In this document: positions 23,515-33,919 of the stretch, piece after piece
Numbering within the stretch: position 1 is the stretch's first letter
Layout of the letters: each line of letters opens with the position of its first letter
DNA from: Fennellomyces sp. T-0311
Taxonomy: Eukaryota; Mucoromycota; Mucoromycetes; Mucorales; Lichtheimiaceae
Direction: 5' to 3'
NCBI GenBank assembly: GCA_025266875.1
Contig: JALLLT010000001.1
Span: 1,488,001-1,552,000 of the forward strand
Length of the DNA stretch: 64,000 nucleotides
The notes under the pieces: model-generated
Told to the model about the DNA's origin: nothing
The model's database searches: none
Seen by the model: the letters and a program-made list of their open reading frames with translations, nothing else
Translations under genes and position numbers: made by a program

Positions 23515-23800
23515 TGTCTTTTTTTTGCGCAGGGAGAATTTGACAACTCATAATCAACTGCAGGTTACAATGCAATCCTTTCCAAGTCCATTTTTGACGC
23601 TGTGGATCCCCTCCAGGTACACTTTTTTACAACACCAACCTTATTTTTTTTTACTTTACCCCCTCACGATGACGTTTATCAAGGCAGCATATTCGTACAT
23701 GACAAAGAAATCATCATGTGTGGATGGTAACCTGGCAGCAAATAACCATGGCAGTCGGATCAAACAACCACTCAGCTCGGTGTTCCGGGTTATCGAAACA
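23515..23800 (+). pseudogene. Degenerate partial copy of the pfkB kinase gene
   Basis: This stretch matches, in the opposite orientation, the region about 34650-34960 of the pfkB gene downstream. It keeps pieces of two exons (ACAATGCAATCC, TTTTTGACGCTGTGGATCCC, GGATGGTAACCTGGCA) and also the introns between and before them (GATGACGTTTATCA, GCAG.GA.AATTTGACA). About 33 bp of the first exon are missing and many substitutions are present. An ATG frame at 23669-23824 starts inside the former intron and is therefore probably not a gene. Presence of introns means a DNA-level duplication, not a retrocopy. Confidence 0.8.
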
Positions 23801-25953
23801 TATTTCAGTTCTGTACACATGTAAGACCGGTGTCCGTACCATGATTACGCAAGATTATTAAATAATGGGAAATGACAGACAACTTGTCTCATCAGCATGA
23901 CTTTGAAACTTTTGGTACGATAAATCCCAGGACTGGGACGGCAAGGTATAGATTATAAAATAAAATGAATGTGATGCAAAGTAATATTATTGCTTTTTTT
24001 ATGGGGCACGCTAGTAGTTCCGACACTGGTTCATCGTGTGCCTTACATGGTTTCTTCGCCAAACAAAGCAAGAAAATAGCTATTCAAGTGTAGGGTCGAT
24101 CACAGCGCTCTGGACAGGCATATATTCAATACCTTGAGCCTGAAGCAACAGGGATCGGCCAAAATATGGCGTTCAGATATTTTCGGCTTGTGTCACACGA
24201 GTTTTATTTTGGTTCTAGCTTGTTTCTTTCACTATGCTTTTTTTCTACTGGGCAGATGAGTAATTTCTAATACGTAATTTGACGGCTCATTCTTTACAGT
24301 AAGATATCAATGTAAAATAAATATGCTACAGTCTTTGCACTTTCGGATGCAACGTTGACAGGATCATAAACATTCGTACATAGTAAACTATTTGATAGGA
24401 GTTGTGCCAAAAGGTGGGTCCTTTGTTGGAAACTTGCAGTTGACACAAACCTTTTAACTTCGATTAAGGCTTTAATAGGGTTCAAAGCCGCTAATACTTG
24501 GCCTTTTAGACTTTGAAGATAAAAGTTGTCTTGGTGTATGATCATGAGAAGCTGATTACCAATGCACGCTCAAAAATGCCAATCACTAAAACAGATCGAT
24601 GCCCTGCCCCAATGAAAGATGACTTAACTCTATTAATCGAAAGTCCAAACCAAACTGAAAAGCAATAATGCACCGCAATAATTTATGCAGCCGATAATTA
24701 TTATGTCAAAACTCCTGACACCATCAACTCTTTTTATATAGACTATTGAGTACTTCTTCCTTTTTCTTGATATGTACTCCTTTTCAACATTCTCTTCGCA
24801 CTTTGAATGTCATTGATTCAGGTGTGGTAATTGATTGCGGCGCTGCTGTCATTATGTACACCACTGTTTTCAGTCGCGCTATTGCTGTTGTTGTCGTTAC
24901 CAAAGATTCCGGTGTTAATGAAGTCGTTACTTCACTATTCGTTACATTTGCAAGCAGATGGAATTGAACATATCCGGGAGTGTACGGAAACTTCCTAGAC
25001 AAAGATGGCAGAAATTATCCAAATGTTTTGTGCTTTAAACTTGTAATAGTCATCAAGTTTGCTGCCGTGTAGATTGAGATTGGTGACGACGATTGCAAGT
25101 CCTTCACAACTGGAATTTCTTTGTATGCTGTAGATCGTAGATGGCGTATACTTTCGAGTTGAGAGCTTATATGTTTATGCCAAGTACTACAAAAATAACG
25201 ATACGGCAGCTTCTGATGGTGTAAATAGAATGACACTTTCACTGAAAAAAAAGAAATAAAGACATACGCACGCATTTAGTTATATTGACAGCTTTGTCCT
25301 TTGTCAGCTTTTCTGTGACAAAACGGTAAAGTATACCATCCGTTTGATAAAAAAAAACGCTGCATCTACAGTTTAATGTACATACTGCGTGTATATAGGA
25401 TATATGTTAAAAAGGAAATGTACCAAGTTTGTTTTCAGATAGTATGGTGCGTCATTCATATTTCTGTGGCTATGCACGAGTTTGGCGCATAGAATAGGCG
25501 AAAGCAGCTTTCAAAACGAGTATTCATGGAATTAACGTCTAAAAGATAGCTCTTCTGTGCATTTGTTGTAGATGTTGTCGAAACTTGCTAATGATGAATG
25601 GTCTCTGAAATAAAGTAGAGCAAAAGCGCTAAGGAGCAATACAATCAGTACTAAACCATATACGTAGACATTAAGCTAAGTCTTTATGTCTTCCCATTCG
25701 GTTGAAGGTTTTATAGCACGTTGAGGGTGAAAGTATACGCACACTTTCATCTGTAGTTCAAAATTCTCGCAGTTTACACCTTTCAACACATCCTCGAAAG
25801 TTTCACACGGCAAACTCGACCATTGCAGGTGGAGTATATGAAAGCATAAAGCGAAACCAATTGGTCTATTGGCCCCTTCTGGGTACGAGACAAGACACCC
25901 CCGTGCATTATAAGAAAAACCGTCACATTCTGTATTGCTGTCACCCCAGGCCG
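23801..25953. other. Gene-poor AT-rich region
   Basis: Several open frames of 70-95 codons on the minus strand (24294-24545, 24784-25002, 25015-25275, 25676-25957) have ATG starts but no recognised family and no splice pattern linking them. The last one ends at the edge of the KDZ element and could be a fragment cut by its insertion. I cannot support a gene here. Confidence 0.4.
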
Positions 25954-26287
25954 CCAATTTCTGTGCCCTAATTTGGCGCTGATTTCGCCTCAGAAATCCC
26001 GCGTATTAGTATTAACCGCTGCGCAGCGTTGGCTTTCAATACTTCGCAGCGTTTCGCTGCCAACGCTGCGGGGATGGCCCAGTGCCACCCCTATAATTTT
26101 TTGCTTTTGCTGCCATATACGTACGCCTTTTTTAACCTCATTTCATTTCAACATCTCGGAATCATGAACACACCTCTTCCCCAACAACAGCCTCAGACTC
26201 AAGAGGCAGCTATTGCTGACGGCTCTGAGCCACCGGCTGTCCCACCACAACGCGTTTTTCGTCTGCAAGGGTCGCGTTCAGTGGGCC
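25954..26287 (+). repeat. Left terminal inverted repeat of the KDZ element
   Basis: 334 bp matching the reverse complement of 31821-32154. The outer 210 noncoding bases are identical in the two copies; six differences all fall in the inner 124 bases that encode the accessory protein's N-terminus. Contains subterminal palindromic arms CGCAGCGTTGGC (26022-26033) and GCCAACGCTGCG (26059-26070). Confidence 0.95.
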
Positions 26288-27356
26288 AGTGGAATGCATA
26301 CTGGCATTTCCTGTACAAGGGTAGCGATGCTGAAAAAGAAGGTACTGTAACAGCAAAAGACAATGGTTAAATATAACCTAGCTTGGTAGAGTGGGCAGCT
26401 ACGATTCCAGGCGTAAACAGGAACGCGAATACCACTTTCAGCAAGAGTGATATGCAAGCAGGTTATCGTAGCCTCAATAACGAACAAAGAAAAAGGCTTG
26501 AGGAGAAAGCAGAAGAGCTGGATCGTGCGAAGATGGAACCTGTAGTAGGCACGAATGCTCGTAAAGCTGTGGCGAGAACGTACAGACGCAAGCTAAAGAC
26601 TCTTATGTCTCAAATGCATGCCCAATTGGGATGGGATGCTGCTATCGTGTTCTCTTCCAAGTTTCCCGAAGATCATGGCAAACTGACAAGAGCCATAACT
26701 AACGGAAGTATGTGCCTTTACCAATGTAACAACCGTAGCTAATTGATTATGATTTAGATACGGCAACAGATGCACTTCAGAGGATGGGAGGTGGATATGA
26801 CTTCGATAAATATTGTCAAGGTAAAGTGTTTTAATACTCAATACTATTTGGAATGATTAGTTAACTATTATATTGAATGCTATAGATGAAGAAGAAGGTT
26901 AGTAGCAGACATGATACATACCTATATATATATCACGCAATGTGCCTTGTTTATTTGAAAGGTAAATGCTATGTTTTGTAGAAACTGCAGGCCCAGCTCT
27001 TAAGAGGTCAACTACCGCCCAGAAACATGAGATTTCAAAGGGGATGAGGAAGCTGCTTGGTAGGTTTCTCTTTTTTGAATGGATACGGTATGAATTTCTT
27101 TTACATCCAAATAGAAGAAGTATCTGGTTCAGAAGTAAACAGCTTTCCATGGAATAAGTTTGTACGTGAACAGAGAGGAGATGCAGAAGGAGGTTTTTGG
27201 TATCGTTTCGGTGATCTTGCTGTAATTGGCATTGATTACGAGGAGCCATTCCTCAAAAACCCAAGCGCAAATGGCATAACTTCGAGTTACCGGAATGCAC
27301 TTTCGGAAGGCTTAGAAAAAAAGACCATTAAAATCGTGAATGTGAATACGCAGTAA
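26164..27356 (+). CDS. KDZ-element accessory protein, HMG-box-like N-terminal region
   Basis: Six exons: 26164-26341, 26390-26707, 26758-26820, 26886-26897 (12-nt microexon), 26982-27059 and 27115-27356, closing at 296 aa. The ATG and first 41 codons lie inside the terminal inverted repeat. A Gln/Pro-rich leader is followed by a helical segment with weak HMG-box character (WNAYWHFLYKG, then GYRSLNNEQRKRLEEKAEEL), a basic region (ARKAVARTYRRKLKTL), and a C-terminal segment FPWNKFVREQRG...FWYRFGDLAVIGIDY. The last segment resembles the C-terminus of the protein at 39803-40898. A DNA-binding role in transposition is plausible but unproven. HMG assignment is tentative. Confidence 0.7.
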
Positions 27357-27707
27357 AAGTATTCTCATCTTATTGCTACTAGAAGGATCGTGATGATTGT
27401 AGGTTTAACAAATTGTGAGCATGAACATATTACTATTTTCCAATCACTGGTGCAGTTAGCGAACGAAAATTTTACTTCTAAACATGGCTCTCTATGATAA
27501 CTGGAATACTACATATATCGAATTTACTATGTTACCTGCAAAGCTTATATATACTTATACCACATGTGTACTAGCAAGTTTTAGTACATTTAAAAAACGT
27601 GGATCGTGCAGTATTTTGGTACTAGAACACGTTTTTGGTATTGCCTGTGCGTTCTCCATAAATTCTCTTTCGACTCTACGTAATTGCGCGCTTTCTTTTA
27701 TTGCAAT

Positions 27708-30700
27708 ATGACGAACAGACGACAGCAACGTTCCAAAAAAGGTTCGATGAACCAAAAGCGCAATAGACGAGCTGTTGAAGACGTGGAACAGTTGGACGAA
27801 CCACACATCACCAGCAAAGGGCAGGTTATACCTCGCTCCCACAACGTTCAGCTTTTTGACGGATGCGACGATGATGTATTCGAAAATACCGACATTTCTG
27901 GGTCTGCAACTAAACGCCTTCGCCTTGAAAGAGCTTTGAACAGTAACGATACTAATACGCATTTTCTGATACTACTGTTAATTCTAACAATCTCATAATT
28001 ATCTTTATGATAATGCAGATAATGCCAACGATGATAGCGGCAATATCGACTTTGAGTACGACCATGGCCAGCAATTTTCTTCAATGCTTGGTGTGTATTC
28101 CTTGGATCGAGCCAATGTGCGTGCTTCCAAGAGAACGCATCAGCAAAGACTGAAAGCCCTTGATGAGTCGTGGGCAAAGGTGCTAACAACTCTGGCTATT
28201 GCGCATATAAATGGTCTTAAGGATGGTGCTCCTCAGTATGATGCTACCAAACCGTTTGGCGAAATGTGCGGCTGTAGTTCTGCAAAAAGTAGAGATATTC
28301 TTTGCGTGTATTTGACTGGTACGGTAGTAGCGCTTTTGAAAGCTACATCTCAATGCTTTAACCATGTCGGCTATTATGCATTAATCATCTATTCTTAATA
28401 ATTATGTATACTATTAGGAATACACAAAGAAGAAATAACTTTCTGTAATTGCCGTTCAGACGCTGAAACTCTTGTGCGTCACCATCTTTTTCCAGCTTCG
28501 CCGACGCGACCAGGAACAGCTTTTCACCTTACCTTGCTGGAGTTTTATAGACTGTTGCAAGCTACAGGACATCTAGCTGCTCAGGCATTTGCTACAGCTA
28601 TTGGTATGGCCCATAAATTCCAGGTAAGCATAGTAATACTATTGGAAAGCAATTACTGAATTTGGTTCGCCTATATCTGTATGCGTGTTTATACTTGGAT
28701 AATATTCTATACAGAATTTGGATAGAGTTCGCAAATCACTTGGAAACGCATACTATGCATTTCTGGAAATGCATAAAATCATTGAGGATGAACTAGCGAA
28801 CGAAATGAGCGACCCAACTGTTATAAAAGAAGAAGGATGCCCTACATGTCCAGAGGTACATATCAATCATTTTACTCAGTTAATAAGCATCGTATGCAAC
28901 AACCATGATATGCATATTTGTTATTAACTAATTTCTATGTAATCGAGGGCGTATTCTAATATGAGATATGAATTTAGGGAAAATTATGTGTTGCATTAGA
29001 TGGAAACATGCAACTGCGTCGCAGAAAGGCACAAGACGATGATGTAGCGAAGGCGAGATCTAATCGTTTCTTTTCTGCCGATGAACTTCAAAGCCGGCAT
29101 GCCACCAATGAAGTATCACAGAATCAAGAAAAAGCCGATCAGTGTCAAAGCGATTTTAAAGCTGCCAACTTGACTATCACATCAAAGACTATGAATCACT
29201 TCCATGAAACTGGGTTATTTGGATCTGTGTGCGCCCGACACAATATTCCACTCGAATTTACTAACATGTATCAATCGGGCGAAAAGTAATTTTGCATGAT
29301 GCTGCTGAAATTATTAGCTTTAACAAGGTGGGCTAACTAACTTTATTTACACAAATATAGATTTAAATATCCCCTTGCAGTCCTTGATGTAATACTCCAA
29401 AAGTACGGAAGCAATGTGAACATTATGTATGATATTGCATGTCGCTTTGAGTCATCATTTAAGGTGAGTGAATCTTGGCTAAAATATATAATAAAGTAAA
29501 AGCGCTTTAAGTAAACTGACCCAATTATTATTTTTTATATGTACCTACTCGTATAATCTACTCTGCTTATTATTTAGAAAGCATTCGAGCAACGCTATAG
29601 TAATTTGGAAAGCGTCAAAATGGCAGTTACAGTATTTCACGCGTACGCCCACTCTATGTCATGCCAAGTCAAATATCACCCGCGGTATATTGAGGGCATG
29701 GGGCTTACCGACGGAGAGGGGTTAGAAAGGCTCTGGTCTTACCTTGGAGGATTTGTGGCAATGACTAGACAAATGTCTGCTAAAAGACGTCTTTCCACAC
29801 TCATTAATGGATTGACTTATTATAAGCACGATCGTATTCATGGCCTTCGTAAGTATAACATAAGTAACAAAATCAGCATTGTAGCACAACCGCTTGACAA
29901 ACTAAATTATCTTTAGCGCAACTCCTTCGACGACGCAAAAACAGGGCATTCAAATTGTATAATGATGCACTTAATTATCTTGAAGAAAGGTATCTTACGC
30001 ATCTCGCCCGTCATGGAGAGAGTCAGGATTTTGTGTCATCTTGGTGGTGGAATGACGATGGCATTTCTGAGGAGGAATTTGAGCAACGATGGTCGCAGTA
30101 CGTTGGCACTATTCTTCTGAAGAGCCAACAATCTAGCACTGCAGAGCCTAATGTCTTAGAAGAGGGTACTGGTAAGTAATGACTAGAATGAAGTTTAGTT
30201 CTTTTTCGGAAACAAATGTAATTTTAATACATCAATCTGTTACAGAAGACATACCCGTGGTGCACACTGATGCAATGAAAGTGATGTACTATGAGAATCT
30301 AAAGGCATGGCATACAAAGAGGTAAGGTCAACTAGATTCAGTGTGTAATATTTACGTGCTAATGATAATATTTTATTACCGGTGTCTATATATATGTGTT
30401 ATAGCGACGAGGAGAAAGATCTGCAAGCAGAACTTAATCAGTTCAGTGATTCACCTAATACAACCAGTGCTACAGCTCAGAGTAAAAAAGGTATCTAGTG
30501 TACCATTTGATGGATGCGCTTGTTACATGCTATTGTACTGATTTAATGGACAAAATTCGTAGAAGAATTGTTGAAAAAACTCAAAGCAGTAAGCAAACGT
30601 GTAGCCAAGCTCTTGGAAAATGTCGAAAGGACAGAGCGTGCGATGCAAATTGTTGTAGAAGATCGCTGGACTCTTGATTCGGTTGAATTTTACGAAGCAA

Positions 30701-31560
30701 AGCGTAGCAAAGCGAGGAAGGAGCAACAAGACGCTTCTTCGAAGCTTAAATCGTTGATGACATCCAGGGCAATTATGAGCGACCAGTTGCGAGGCCATGA
30801 GGGAAAAATTGGTAAGTCATCGTCAAGCTAGTTCTTCAGGCTCCATTAAACTGAATTGAGAAAAAATAATTATACCTTAGGTCACAAACTGACTGCCAAT
30901 GTGAAAAAGGCCATTCAGAAAGTTGGTCGCAGTATGGATGACCAGCTACGCATATATAATGAAGCTTCCCTTGTATTGGAAGAGCCAGAGATTACTTGGT
31001 CGCAGATATCTCACCCTGTATCAACATTTTGGAGTAATGATGAAGCACAGGCAGAATTCGACATTTTCCGAGAAATTATGAACAAACGTCGCGCAGAAGA
31101 AGAGCTCCATATGATTGAGGTTTGAGATACATTACTATAAATTTTAAACTGCTGATGTTTCTTTGTGTAATAGGAAGAAGAGGTGAGATTGAAGGATTAC
31201 ATCGAAAATAAGTGCAAGGCGTTAGAATCTGCAATCATTGCCGAACGAAGAGGTGAAGGATGGCGCATGCTCCTTTTCCAGCGATTGGAGGATGCTGAGC
31301 AGCTATGGTCAGCCGTGAACGACGAAGGCTGGGTGAGAGTCCGATCGCCTAGTTTCATTGAATGGGACATGGAATCGAACACCATTGAATGGAACGCGAC
31401 ATCAATGGTGGACGAGGCCAGCGATCCTGAGCAGAATGAGATCGCCGATGAAGCTTATGATGAAGAAGTTCATTTCGCTCAAACGTACGACGAGATCGAG
31501 CAAGAAGAACCATTTGGCGACTTGGACGACGAAGAACTAGTACCTTCATTCACTTTCTAA
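27708..31560 (+). CDS. KDZ transposase
   Basis: Thirteen exons (27708-27942, 28019-28318, 28418-28623, 28715-28855, 28978-29285, 29361-29463, 29578-29848, 29917-30171, 30246-30321, 30405-30490, 30563-30811, 30881-31119, 31174-31560) close in frame at 951 aa with no stop. A CxC-type cysteine pair (ITFCNCRSD, Cys188/190) precedes the catalytic core, as is common in this family. The RNase H-fold triad is visible: CVALDGNM (Asp302), MYDIACRF (Asp421) and GEGLERLWSYLGG (Glu481). The signature FHAYAHSMSCQVKYHPRYI lies between the second Asp and the Glu. A long C-terminal helical region with Lys/Glu-rich coiled coil and an acidic tail follows. It should cut and rejoin the element ends. Intact splice sites and frame suggest a potentially active copy. 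Confidence 0.92.
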
Positions 31561-31820
31561 TATGATAATTCTTACCACTTCCTACGCCTTTTCCCACGCC
31601 CTTGCCCTTCCCTATATCCTTTCTTATGGCACTTTCAATCCCTAGTTTCGTCAATGCTTGACTTCTCCTATTTATGTACTTTTATTCACAATACCTATGT
31701 TCTGACTATCTCACACTATGTACATACATGATTTTATGAGTATATAATTTTTTGCTAACTTCTTACGGCTTCCATAGTTCCAGCGAAGGAATATATGAGG
31801 TAAGGATATTGCATATCAAG

Positions 31821-32154
31821 GGCCAACTGAATGCGACTCTTGCAGACGAAAAACGCGTTGTGGTGGGACAGCCGGTGGCTCAGAGCCGTCATCAATAACT
31901 GCCTCTTGAGTCTGAGGCTGTTGTTGGGGAAGAGATGTGTTCATGATTCCGAGATGTTGAAATGAAATGAGGTTAAAAAAGGCGTACGTATATGGCAGCA
32001 AAAGCAAAAAATTATAGGGGTGGCACTGGGCCATCCCCGCAGCGTTGGCAGCGAAACGCTGCGAAGTATTGAAAGCCAACGCTGCGCAGCGGTTAATACT
32101 AATACGCGGGATTTCTGAGGCGAAATCAGCGCCAAATTAGGGCACAGAAATTGG
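31821..32154 (-). repeat. Right terminal inverted repeat of the KDZ element
   Basis: Inverted copy of 25954-26287. It carries the same promoter region and ATG, pointing inward (minus strand), but its frame (MNTSLPQQQ...) ends after about 45 codons because the rest of the gene is absent. Transcription from it would run antisense into the 3' end of the transposase. Confidence 0.95.
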
Positions 32155-32506
32155 TGGGCGGAGGTGATTGCTGTAGGTCAGATCGTCAGTCGAAATGGGC
32201 TGTATACTCTTATGCTGTGACGCAATACCTGGAGATCCAGGCACCTTTGAGGTAACACTAAAGCACGTGCGGCAAAATGTGCTTCCAATTTGGCAAGTGC
32301 CGCAAAATCTATTTTGTAAGCCCATCATCGGCAGAGATCATCACCAATTGGTAAAACCATAAGCTTTGTCTTGATAGAACAAATCGCGCAATTTTGTCGC
32401 GCTCTTTAATATTTTTAACTTTTGTGCGAGTTAAAGTGAGGAAGAAATGAAGCTATACAGAACGGGGAAAGTAGATGATGATTTTTGTTCTAGGAAAAAA
32501 GGGAAT
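32155..32506. other. Flank of the KDZ element and 3' region of malate dehydrogenase
   Basis: A minus-strand frame at 32137-32328 has two CxxC pairs (CGTCQIGSTFCRTC) but no family that I recognise and no clear start or splice context. Otherwise nothing seen. Confidence 0.35.
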
Positions 32507-33732
32507 TTACTGAACGAAGCTGTTGCCCTTGGTGATGTTCTTCTGGAGCTCAGGAATGGCCTTGCTGATCAATTCCTTTTCGTAGTCAGAGATCTCACCC
32601 AAACCGTTGATCTTCTCAACACCTTCGGGGCCAAGCTCAATGTTGGAAGAGAAGTACTCAACACCCTGGTCCTTGAACAAGTCCGACTGGACGAACGAGG
32701 GCTCGACAACACCCTTCTTGCCACCAACGGTAGCATCCAAGACGGAGCTGGCGAAACGGGCACCAGCGAAAGCCATGGAGAGAGTAGCAGAGCCAGTACC
32801 GTTCTTGGCCTTGACGACCTCATCACCACCGAACTGGATACGGTGGGTCAAGGCATCCAATTCTTCCTTGGTGAAAGTTTCACCAGTCTGGGACAGAAGA
32901 GGAACAATGGTGACACCAGAGTGACCACCAACAACGGTGACCTTGACGTCCTTGGGGTCCTTACCCTTGACCTCGGCAACGAAGCGGGAGGCACGGACAA
33001 CATCGAGGGTGGTGACACCGTACAACTTCTTGGGGTTGAAGACACCAGCCTTCTTCAAGGTCTCGGCGAAAATGGGGACGGTCGAGTTGACAGGGTTGGA
33101 GATGATCAAGAAGTGGGCGTTGGGGCAGTGCTTGGCAGCAGCCTCGGCCAAGTCGCGGACAATCGAGGCGTTGGTGTTGAACAAGTCATCACGGGTCATA
33201 CCAGGCTTGCGGGGAACACCAGCGGGCTAAAATAAACACGGTCAACACCAGTTTTTGGGTTGGGAAAAAACAACCAAAAACTTACGATAATGACAACGTG
33301 GGCATCCTTAAGAGCCTCCTTCAAACCGTCGTTCTCGGCAGTGTAGCCCTTGACCTACATAATAATTGTCACACATCAATAATCCTGTCCTCCCTACACG
33401 CCTCTTTTGCATTATTCCCGGGCCCACGGAAACTTACGGTGGAGTTGGTGTTGATGTGGCTATCGGAAAAACGCGTAAAAAAACGTTAGCATCCGTTGCT
33501 ATGTAACAGGCAAGAAATAAGGGCATTACCTCAAGTCAGCGGCAACACCGGGGGTGTTGACGATATCGTAGAGAGACAACTCAGTGACATGAGGGTTCTG
33601 CTTCATGAGCAAGGAGAGGGGCTGGCCAATACCACCGGCAGCACCGAGGACGGCAACCTTGGAGAGGTTGGCAGCGGAGGTGGAGAAAGCGCGCTTGGCG
33701 GCGAAGGAGGCAACACGGGTGGCAGCGAACAT
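32507..33732 (-). CDS. Malate dehydrogenase, mitochondrial
   Basis: Four exons on the minus strand: 33732-33530, 33459-33438 (22-nt microexon), 33354-33286 and 33226-32507, closing at 337 aa. The N-terminus ([20 protein letters not shown]) is an Arg/Ser-rich mitochondrial presequence. The NAD-binding loop is [15 protein letters not shown] (residues 28-42). Substrate and catalytic motifs follow: [42 protein letters not shown] and catalytic His in [16 protein letters not shown]. The enzyme interconverts malate and oxaloacetate in the TCA cycle and malate-aspartate shuttle. Codon use is strongly biased to C-ending codons compared with neighbours, fitting high expression. The 22-nt microexon restores the expected INTNSTVKGY segment, so the model is well supported. 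Confidence 0.96.
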
Positions 33733-33919
33733 TTTTTAGGTAAAGAAGAAGAGAGAAAGTTTTCTGACCCATCACTCTGGCCCTTGTTATTCCCTCCACT
33801 CGAACGCTGATGAAGTCACAACGGCTAACAGTTCTGCCGTATTAGGCCACCCCCCAAAAAACCTTTTTATTCCACAGTCCCCCCAACTTTGTTTTAGTTA
33901 ATATTGCTGGAAGAATGTT

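Larger units (their letters stand above)
25954..32154 (+). mobile_element. KDZ-superfamily DNA transposon, apparently complete
   Basis: A 6.2-kb element bounded by 334-bp inverted repeats (25954-26287 and 31821-32154) that begin CCAATTTCTGTGCCC. It contains two plus-strand genes: a 296-aa accessory protein whose start codon lies inside the left terminus, and a 951-aa KDZ transposase with intact DDE residues. Termini match at all but six positions, so insertion or gene conversion is recent. The outer edge is uncertain: 13-21 bp beyond each end still show imperfect inverted similarity, and no target-site duplication is evident at the edges I chose. The related element at 39590-41396 shares the terminal CAATTTCT. 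Confidence 0.88.

Noticed and set aside
23669..23824. Small ATG-started gene of 51 codons
   Set aside because: It begins inside sequence matching an intron of the pfkB gene and overlaps a degenerate copy of its exon, so it is most likely a pseudogene fragment.
31941..32135. Conserved 64-codon frame repeated at 25973-26167
   Set aside because: The two copies are identical because they lie in the noncoding outer part of the inverted termini; the frame is alternative to the accessory gene and has no support of its own.
25946..32162. Target-site duplication of the KDZ element
   Set aside because: The 8 bp on either side (CCAGGCCG and TGGGCGGA) do not match; the true edge may lie slightly further out.
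32447..33235. 262-codon plus-strand frame
   Set aside because: Antisense to malate dehydrogenase and an effect of its strong codon bias.
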